Positions 16,555 through 25,600 of a stretch of 64,000 nt of DNA are shown here, piece by piece. A model generated the notes under the pieces. It searched no databases, was not told the origin of the DNA, and saw only the letters and a list, made by a program, of their open reading frames with translations. The position numbers and the translations under genes are program-made. Source of the stretch: Oscillospiraceae bacterium (lineage in GTDB: Bacteria; Bacillota; Clostridia; Oscillospirales; Ruminococcaceae); assembly GCA_902363145.1 (NCBI GenBank), contig CABIZB010000008.1:1-64000 (forward strand). Reading direction: 5' to 3'. Position 1 is the stretch's first letter. Each line of letters starts with the position of its first letter.

Positions 16555-19500
16555 ATGCCAAAATTTACTGACGAACAGGTAGAACGTGCAAAAAATGTTG
16601 ATGTCCGCACGTTTCTTGAAAAAACTGAGGGATACGTTTTTCAGCAGCATGGAAGATATTTAAAGTGCCAAAATCCAGAGCAAACAGGACAGCCGTCCTC
16701 ACTTACAGTTGATACAAATTTAAACCGAATTTTCTATAACTCTGAGACCGGTAAAAAGCCGCTTTCAGCTCTCGACTGGTGCAAAGAGATAAGAAACCTT
16801 GATTTCCAATCCTCCATGCAGCTCATACTTGGTGAAAGTCCGCATGGCGAAAGAGCCGAAAAGCCAAAATTTCATCAGCATATATCAGAACCTATAAACA
16901 GTGTTTCCAAAGAGCTTAATTTGCCCGAAAAATCCGATACTTCAAAGAATGTATATGCTTATCTCACAAAAACAAGGGGCATTCCTGCAAATATCGTGAA
17001 TGACTGTCTTAAAAATGGCACGATTTATCAGGACGAAAGAAGAAATGCTGTATTTGTCGGATATGACGATAATAAGCAAGCCAAATATGCCGCAAGGCGT
17101 GGAACATTTACTCCTGACGGAAAAGAACCGTTCAAGCGAGACTGTTCGGGCAGCGATAAAAAATTTGCTTTTAAATTGGAGGGCAAAAGTACCGATACCG
17201 TTTATGTTGCGGAAGCTGCCATAGACGCACTTAGCCTTGCTGCGTTGGAGGATAAATTCAACGGCAGCGGAGCATATAAGGAAAAGACCTACATATCAAC
17301 AGGCGGCGCAGGAATTGATAATGCCTTAGAACAGTTCTGTAAAACACATGATGTTAAAACCATAAATATATGCTTTGATAATGATGAAGCAGGAAAAAGC
17401 GGCATGGAGAACATTATGAAAAAGTTCCGTGAAAAAGGTTATGAGGTAAATGATATGAGAGCTACTCTTGCTCATGACTATAATGATGAGCTTGTAAAAT
17501 TCAATAACGATCCCAAATTTTACAAAGAGCCGCCCATAACGGTCAGATCGCCCGAAACAGTTGTACAGAAACAAAATGATGTGAATATTGAAACCAAGAC
17601 AGCAGCTACTGAAAATAAAAGGAATGATATTATGCCGGAAATCACAAGTACAGAGAAACCCGAAATCGAAAACTCAGAAAAGCCTGAAATTCCAAACTCG
17701 GAGAAACCCGAAATAGAAATCTCAGATAAACCTGAGATTACAAACTCGGTGAAGCCTGAAATAGCCAATCCAGTGAAGTCTGAAATTCCACCATCAGAGA
17801 AAAAAGAGCCGTCAGAAATTCAATCATCTGTTATTTTTGGAAATACAGGATACAGCAAAATCCCCGATAAGGAGCATATTACTAACATTGAACCGTCAAT
17901 CGCCGTAAATCTTTTTGACCGCTTACAGCATGAAAACATTCAGTTTTCGGGAAAATTTGCAAAAGACGGTTTGGTCATAGCCGCTTCAAAGGATAATGTC
18001 GATAAAGTAAATGCAATGATCCGTGAAGAAACAGCCTTACTCAGAAAGAGAGAAGAACAGGAGCTTTCCGTACCCGATATCCCGAAAGAAGTAAAGTCTG
18101 AGCAGACAGTCTCAAATCCTGAGCCTCGGAAAGAAAATCATGAAGCTGTTAGCGACAAGGCTTTATCAGAAATGAGCCAAGAGCAGAAAGTGAATTTTCT
18201 GCTTTCATCTGCAAAAAACAGACAGGAACATAAGAGAGCCGATTTACTTGACAAGATTGACCGCATTGACAGTAAAATTGCGGACAGACAGCAGCGCATT
18301 GAAAAGCTGAATGATAAAATATCGGATATTGAGCTGTCTCTGAAAACATCGGCTGCTTTCAAGCTTGCCTTTGGCAATACACCGATCGGCAAGCTTATTG
18401 ATAGAAGAATCTCCAAACAGCAGGCTAAAATTGAGCAGATACAAACTGAAAAGATTCCAAAGCATGAAGCTAAAATAGAAGCTCAGAACGCCAAAAAAGA
18501 TAAAGTTACCTCAAAACTCGGAAAGGTCAACAGAAAAATTGATACGATTGACAAGGTGCAGGATTTTTTTTCGGCTCTAAGCAGTAAGGATAAAGTCGAA
18601 AGGCATACCGGCTTTATAACAGGACTTGAAAACCTTTCTGCTGTCCGCCGTGAAAGTCTCGAAAATAAGCTGCACAAGACCAATACCCGAATTGATATGC
18701 TCTCGGCTAAATACAGTTCTCCCGAAATTCCCCATAGCGAAAGGCTTAATATCAAACAAACAATACATTCTCTCAGGAAAAAGGCTGACGTATTATCTTC
18801 CAAAATTGAGGGATTGAACAAGCTTAACGGCAGTTTGGACGATATGAAAAACGGCAGATTTACAGAATCGGAAGTGGAAACATCAGTTGCCAAGACTGCC
18901 GATAAAATAAACGAACAGCTTGTAAATGCCAATAATCAGGAAGAAAAAGGCATAATCAACAACTTTGTTGCTGTTTCCGTAGAAGCAGGAAATGAAGCCA
19001 TAGCGGAAGTAATGGAAGAAAAGACTGTTGACCGTGAGGAAAAGATAGATCCTGTTATGGAACGGGAACGCTTACCCGAAGAACAAGAGCCGAATGTGAC
19101 GGAAGATACCGAGCAGAAAATAATTACTGCGGTGGCAGCCGTTACGGGCATTGCCTTGTCTGAGCTTAACAGACTTCCCGTGGATATAAAATCGGATATT
19201 ATTTCTGAATTTCAACAGAATAACGGCAATATTGCCGCTGAACAGCTCACCGAAAGAATATGCGAAATTGCGGATATTGAGCCGCCCGAAATAATTAAGC
19301 CTGCCGAGCCTGAAATAAAGCCGCAGAAGAATAAGGAGAAAGAGAACCCTTTGCGTGAACTGGAGGATTTGCTTGAAGAAAACGATAACTACTTTGACGG
19401 TATGCTTAACAATCTTCCTCCCGAAAAGCCTGTCAAACAGGAACGTAAGGATTCACACGATGAACCTCTCTTATCACGAAGTAGGATAATGAGCAATGAT

Positions 19501-19575
19501 TTTAAGCCTTTATCCGAAAAATCGAACGAGGATATTGAAAAGAGCAATAACAAAAAGCATGATTTAAGCATTTAA
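16555..19575 (+). CDS. Toprim/DUF3991 primase-like ICE protein
   Basis: This is a 1006-residue protein. The N-terminal 110 residues resemble a CHC2-like zinc-binding primase domain, but only a few cysteines remain. The DUF3991 region (about residues 120-200) precedes a toprim fold with VYVAEAAIDAL (about residue 216) and DNDEAGKSG (about residue 275). A proline-rich octad repeat occupies residues 365-420. Then comes a region like the one in the helicase below (GNTGYSKIPDKEHITNIEP), a long coiled coil (about residues 540-790) and an acidic tail. The closing motif RSRIMSNDFKPLSEK nearly matches the end of the helicase protein (SREKIMSDDFKPTSGK), so the two share a C-terminal tag. Confidence 0.8.
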   Translation: MPKFTDEQVERAKNVDVRTFLEKTEGYVFQQHGRYLKCQNPEQTGQPSSLTVDTNLNRIFYNSETGKKPLSALDWCKEIRNLDFQSSMQLILGESPHGERAEKPKFHQHISEPINSVSKELNLPEKSDTSKNVYAYLTKTRGIPANIVNDCLKNGTIYQDERRNAVFVGYDDNKQAKYAARRGTFTPDGKEPFKRDCSGSDKKFAFKLEGKSTDTVYVAEAAIDALSLAALEDKFNGSGAYKEKTYISTGGAGIDNALEQFCKTHDVKTINICFDNDEAGKSGMENIMKKFREKGYEVNDMRATLAHDYNDELVKFNNDPKFYKEPPITVRSPETVVQKQNDVNIETKTAATENKRNDIMPEITSTEKPEIENSEKPEIPNSEKPEIEISDKPEITNSVKPEIANPVKSEIPPSEKKEPSEIQSSVIFGNTGYSKIPDKEHITNIEPSIAVNLFDRLQHENIQFSGKFAKDGLVIAASKDNVDKVNAMIREETALLRKREEQELSVPDIPKEVKSEQTVSNPEPRKENHEAVSDKALSEMSQEQKVNFLLSSAKNRQEHKRADLLDKIDRIDSKIADRQQRIEKLNDKISDIELSLKTSAAFKLAFGNTPIGKLIDRRISKQQAKIEQIQTEKIPKHEAKIEAQNAKKDKVTSKLGKVNRKIDTIDKVQDFFSALSSKDKVERHTGFITGLENLSAVRRESLENKLHKTNTRIDMLSAKYSSPEIPHSERLNIKQTIHSLRKKADVLSSKIEGLNKLNGSLDDMKNGRFTESEVETSVAKTADKINEQLVNANNQEEKGIINNFVAVSVEAGNEAIAEVMEEKTVDREEKIDPVMERERLPEEQEPNVTEDTEQKIITAVAAVTGIALSELNRLPVDIKSDIISEFQQNNGNIAAEQLTERICEIADIEPPEIIKPAEPEIKPQKNKEKENPLRELEDLLEENDNYFDGMLNNLPPEKPVKQERKDSHDEPLLSRSRIMSNDFKPLSEKSNEDIEKSNNKKHDLSI
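17653..17810 (+). repeat. In-frame 24-bp repeats coding for an EKPEI octad
   Basis: Seven degenerate units encode an 8-residue period (SEKPEIEN, SEKPEIPN, SEKPEIEI, SDKPEITN and so on) in the toprim protein. The repeat forms a charged, proline-spaced linker between the toprim and coiled-coil parts. Unit number may vary between strains. Confidence 0.8.
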
Positions 19576-19599
19576 TATACTTTGTATAAAATGCCAAAA

Positions 19600-19651
19600 G
19601 ATAAAGTCAAGGCAAAAAAGCCTTGACTTTATCGCTTTAATGTGCTACAAT
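19600..19651 (+). promoter_or_regulatory. Hairpin with embedded promoter before the helicase gene
   Basis: GATAAAGTCAAGGC and its exact complement form a 14-bp stem with an A6 loop (19600-19633). The right arm contains TTGACT (19623-19628), which lies 17 bp before TACAAT (19646-19651), a good sigma-A promoter for the helicase gene at 19669. The hairpin could also terminate transcripts arriving from upstream. Confidence 0.6.
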
Positions 19652-19668
19652 AGAATGGAGGAATAGAA

Positions 19669-22600
19669 ATGCCAAATGATAAGCTTAGCGAAGCGCAGGC
19701 AATATATGTTTCCGAAATACGAAAAGTGCAGGAATCAGCCGATACATGGAGAGATTTTCTTGACTTTTCGGCAAAAGTAATGGTTAATAAAAATCAAAGC
19801 GAATTTGAATTTTCGTCAAAGTTGATTATACACGCCCGTAATTCAAAGGCTACAGATTGCAGACAATTCGACGAGTGGAAAACAAATGACGGAAATCACG
19901 TTAATCGCTATGAAAAAGGAATACCTGTGCTTTCACGAGATAAAAGCGGAAAGCAATCTGTAACATACCTCTTTGATACAAGTCAGACTGCTTTCCCCAA
20001 AGAGCCTGAACGTGTTGCAATACCTGACGCACATAAGGACAATTTTAAATCCGAACTTAACTCCGTGATTGACAGATTATCCGATAACGTTTCATTTTCC
20101 GATGAGCAGAAAAGACTTTTCAGGGAGACTGCCGAATACAAATTTTGCAAACAGTATCAACTTGACATTTCCGAGAATACAGAAAGATTTTCGGGCATAG
20201 AAAACCTTTCTGTAAGAGAAATCGCCAATATTGGAATCGTGCTTAACAGGTGCGGTCAGGAATTATCAGCTATAATTGAAAGGAATGATCTGAATGAACA
20301 GGAACAAAGTGGTAACAGTAAATCAAGAGAAGATCGGGCAGAACTTTACGGACGAGAACGGCGTGGAGTGGATCTGGGTAGCGGATTATCGGGAACACGC
20401 AATGAAGTACGAGTACGACGAGGAACTGAACGAGTGGAGCAAACTCAACGAGGAGAATCTGACATACGAACCGCTGATAGAGATACACGAACCGAGACCG
20501 ACAGCCGAGATGGGCAAGTACGGCATTCTGAGATTGAAGTTCATATGGCAGACACCGTGTCTGATAGAAGCGATAATGCTGAACGGGGATATAACGCAAC
20601 ACTGCGAGGAAATGAACGAGAAAGTCTTGGAGCTGATGGAGAATATCATAGAGAAGAAGAAACAGTCGGACGAGTACAAGGCGGCACTTCTCTCGGGCAA
20701 ATATCTTCAGATACTCCAGTTGTCGGAGAGATACAGGAAAGAAGCGGAGGAAGAGATACTTCCGGTAACAGTTTACGCAATATAAAAGATGAAGCGGCAG
20801 AGCCTGAAAAGGTTTCTGCCGTTTCTGATTTATCGGCTGATATTCCCGATGAGCAGCCAAAGGAACATTCTGACGGCTTTGAAAATTCCAAACGCTCCAA
20901 AAACGGAGATATCATTCTCGGCAATACTACATTCAGATATATTCCCGAAAAGACCTACACCAAAATCAGCAAGGATATAGCTGCCGAAGTCGCAGATCAG
21001 CTTGAAAAGCAAGGTGTGAAGTTTTCGGGCGTTATAAAGGGAGATACGGCAACAATTACCGTAAGCAAGCCGCAAAAAGAAGCTCTTGACAGTATTATTG
21101 CAAGTGTTTCCTCTCCCGACAATGATGTTACACTCTCTCAAAGCGAATTTATAGAAATCGCTTCAAATATTTTATCTGAAGATAATAAGATTTTCAATGC
21201 TCACAGAAACTCCGATGAACAGAATTACCGCCTTGAAGTCAACAGCGGTATAGACAGGATTTGGGCAGAGGCTATTTCAAATAGCCGTGACATTGGATAT
21301 TCCGTCTCTGAAATGTCACAGCTTTGGGAAAGCTTTCAGAATGACAGCAGCATAAAAGAACATATTCAGGCTGTCGTAGCCGAAAATGTGGATATAACTC
21401 TCACAGAAAGAGAACAGCAGATTGAAAAAACACGTCAGTTTGCCAAGGAACAGGGACTTCCCTTTTCGGAGAACTACAGCAAGGGCGCAGATGAGAAATT
21501 TAATCCTTATGTCGCTGACGGCAGTATGTCTCCCGAAGATTATGAAAAAATGCACGAGCTGATAAACGCTGATAAATCAAGACCTACTGTTGATGATCTG
21601 TCTGTGGGAGATGTTATTCTTTATGACGGCAAACGCAGAGAAGTTGAGCAGATAGATGAAAAGCGTATCAGTTTAAAGGATTTGGACGCTCCCGATTACG
21701 GGGGAATTCTGCTCGGCACAAGTGATGTATATGCGTATGACGGTTGGCAGGAAGAAATGAATGAAAAAGGCTTTGAAATAATTTCAAAGGCTGAACCCGA
21801 AATTACGCTGAATGTCGGAGATGTTATAAAAATCGCTCCCGACAGGGAAAATCCCGAACTTTCAGAAAGATACGGCGTTGTTGAATTAAGCTCAGAGTAT
21901 CGTTTGGAAGTTGGCACATATGACCTGAATGATACTGCTTTTTGCATGAAAAACGGTGCAATCAGCTGTGATAAGAATATATTCGCCAAGGAATATGACT
22001 TTGAATATATAGGCAACGTTGAAGAACTGCGCAATGCTGACCATGAACAAAACAAAGCAATATATGAAGCTTTGGAGAATCATGATATAATTCACCTCAC
22101 GATTGCGGACGAAACAGCAGAAACTTTTATAGCTCAGAATGTTCAGAACAGTAAAATCAGAGACCTCCGTATCGAGTACAATGAATTCGATGATGAAAAA
22201 AACGATTATGATAAAGGATTTGTACTGAAAGGTGATACTGAAAAAATCAAAGATTGCATTCTTGTTTCATACGGTGAGATCTCGCCTGAAAGTATGTATC
22301 TTTCCATTAAAAATGATAAGTTCAATGTCTCGGAAATTGAGACGAATGAACCCGAAAAGACGTTTGAGCATGAAAATAAGACCACTATCAGCACAGAGAT
22401 TGTTGATGAAGAAAAAAATATGTCACGTCAGATGTCCTTATTCGATGATATTTCGGATATTGAGGATTTCCCCAATTTCATTGAGGAAGAAAGCATTGTA
22501 TCAAGCATTCCCGAACCGTCTGCAATTACTGATTTCAGAGCAAAGACTGAGGAAAATTTCAAGTTCTACAACTTCAAACCTCTTGAAATTGAAAATATGG

Positions 22601-25600
22601 TCAAAGACTTTGTACAGAAAGTCTTTGAGGAGAATGGAGTAAATGCTGATATTCACGGTGCAGCCGTTACAGGTTCACGCTCCCGTGGGCTTGAAAATGC
22701 GGATTCTGACATTGATGTGGTTATTGAAGTGGACTCTGACCTAAAAGAAGATGTGCTTTTCAATATCATTCATGATGAAGAATTTACACTTTCAGGCTGC
22801 ACGATTGATATCAATCCGATAAAAGCTGATGAAACAGGCACACTTGAAACTTATTTACCAAGAGCGGAAGCATATCTTACGGAAAAAGCACAGAACAATA
22901 AGCATACTGACCTTGATGTTGCCAAGCAGCTTATTACGGACTATCTTGACAGTGAATTTGGTGAACCGTCTGACTTTTCTGATATTTCAAAGATTTCTCT
23001 TGCTTATACTACTGATGAAGAGCATGATCTCCCGATACAGGTTTATGCGGATTTGGAACAGTTCAGGCTCATTTATGAGTATGACGGCAATGTCGTTCGC
23101 AATGAGCAGTATAACTCCCTTGCGGAAATGAACAAAAATGCTCTGTCGGTACTTGATTTCAGTGACCTTGTATCACTTTCCGATGATGAGATTTTATCGG
23201 TCATTCAGGCAAAGTCTGATGAACCGCTTCACTCCGAATCTGAGATAAAAGCACCTGAAAAGCCGCAGAAATTCACCATAACCGACTATACCCTCGGAGA
23301 GGGCGGTGCAAAGACCAAGTTCAAGAACAATCTGCTTGCCATAGAGACCTTAAAGCAGATTGAAAATGAGGACAGACGTGCAACTCCGGAGGAACAGGAA
23401 ATTCTTTCAAAATACGTTGGTTGGGGCGGCTTGCAGGAAGCCTTTGACGAACGTGAAGCTTCGTGGAGAAAAGAGTTCAATGAGCTTAAATCACTCCTTA
23501 CGGAAGAAGAATATGAAGCTGCCCGTTCAACCGTAAACGATGCTTTTTATACCTCGCCGATCATTACACAGGCAATTTATGAGGGACTTTCAAATATAGG
23601 ATTTAAAGGAGGAGAAATCCTTGAACCGTCAATGGGTGTGGGTAATTTCTTCGGAACTATGCCCGATAAAATGCGTGAAAACAGCAATCTCGCAGGAATT
23701 GAAATAGACAGCATATCAGGACGTATTGCCCAAAAGCTTTATCCTGAAGCTGACATTGCTATAAATGGCTTTGAGAAAATAAAACTTGCCAAAGGCTCGT
23801 TTGACTTGGCTGTCGGCAATGTTCCGTTTGGAAATCACGGTGTAAATGACAAGACCAAAGCCTACAGCGGTATGCTGATACATGACTATTTTTTTGCAAA
23901 GTCTCTTGACAGCGTTCGTTCGGGCGGTGTGGTTGCGTTTATCACGTCAACGGGAACACTTGACAAGGAAGATATAAAAGTCCGTCAAATGCTTGCACAG
24001 AAAGCCGAGCTTATGGGTGCAGTACGCTTGCCCAATAATGCTTTTCAGAAGAATGCAGGAACTCAGACATCAACGGATATTATCTTCCTGAAAAAGCGTG
24101 AAAAGCCGCTTAATATAAGCGATATGCCTATGGACAAATCCTGCGATTGGGTTCATACAAAGGAAAATGCTGACGGTTTAAAAATCAATAGCTATTTTGC
24201 GGATAATCCTGACATGGTTTTGGGAAATCTCTCCGACAACGGCAGATTCGGCAGCATTGTATGTACTCCTATTCAGGGTGCAGACCTTAAAGAACAGCTT
24301 CACAATGCTATGAAGCACATCAAGGGCGAATATGTTCCCCTTGAATTTCAGCAGGAGCTTGATGAAAAGCAAACTGATCTATATCTTACTGCAACTCCTG
24401 ATATTGAAAATCTGACCTATACAGTAGTTGATGATAAGCTGTATTACCGTGTGGACGATAATCTGATACCGCTGAAAGAGAGTGAACAGCACGGAGTAGT
24501 TGCTGAACGCCGCAAGGCTATGTGCGGTATGGGCAAAACCGTCCGTGAGCTGCTACAGGCACAGGTTGAGGACAGACCGGACAGTGAAATAAAATCTCTG
24601 CAAGCTGAGCTGACTTTGAAGTATGATAAGTTTGTAAAGAAATTCGGTCGAATAAATCCGATAGAAACTCCCAATTCCAAAAATGCGAGTGGAATTTCAA
24701 GAAAAGCTCAGAACAGCAATGCTTTCAAAAATGATGTAAGACTTCCTCTTTTACAGTCACTCGAAAAGTTGAAAGACGGACAATTTATAGGAAAAACCGA
24801 AATATTCACCGAAAGAACCATTCGTCCTCACAAAGTTGCGGAACACGTTGAAACGTCCCATGAAGCATTGATATTATCCATGTCCGAAAAGGGCAGGATT
24901 GATTTTGACTATATGGAACAGCTCACAGGCTTTGAGCGAAACAAGATAGTTGATGATCTGCACGGCGATATTTTCCCCGTTCCCGAACTTTCCACGGAAA
25001 ACAATACCGTTTATCAGACCAGTGATGAATATCTGTCAGGCAATATTTATAAGAAAATTGCTCAGGCAGAAGCTAAAATATCCGAAAATCCCGAATATGC
25101 GGATAACATTGCGGCTCTTACGGAAGTTATACCAAAACCGCTGAAAGCAACGGAAATAGATATGCAGCTTGGAATGACATGGATTGATACAAAAGTCATT
25201 CAGCAATTCATGTATGAGCTTTTTGAAACACCTACTCGCTTTAAAGAATATGACAGCAATGTTGCACAGGAAAATCCAAATGCAATCACGGTAAATTATT
25301 CGGGTTCGGGAAAAGGCTCATGGAAAATAAAGAATGCCCGTCTTGACAACTCCTTGAAATCGACTAAGAATTTCGGCACAAAGGATTATAACGCATATGA
25401 GCTGCTTGAAAAAATCCTCAATGCTAAATCGGTAGCCGTTACAGAAACAGTCAGCGATCCGGTTACAGGCAGCAAAAAGACCATGATTCTTGAAAAGGAA
25501 ACAAAGGCTGCGGAAGATAAAGTAAAGCAAATCAATGCGGCTTTCAAAAAGTGGATTTTTGCAGACCCCGAAAGACGTAATGAACTTGTAAAAACTTATA

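Noticed and set aside
17520..17768. Minus-strand ORF with regular ISGFSE repeats
   Set aside because: The pattern is the complement of the EKPEI repeats of the toprim gene; no ribosome site.
20270..20860. Minus-strand ORF of 196 residues opposite the TnpV-like region
   Set aside because: The region already has two plus-strand open frames, which makes extra minus-strand openness likely; the translation is Leu/Arg/Tyr-rich without a pattern and has no ribosome site.
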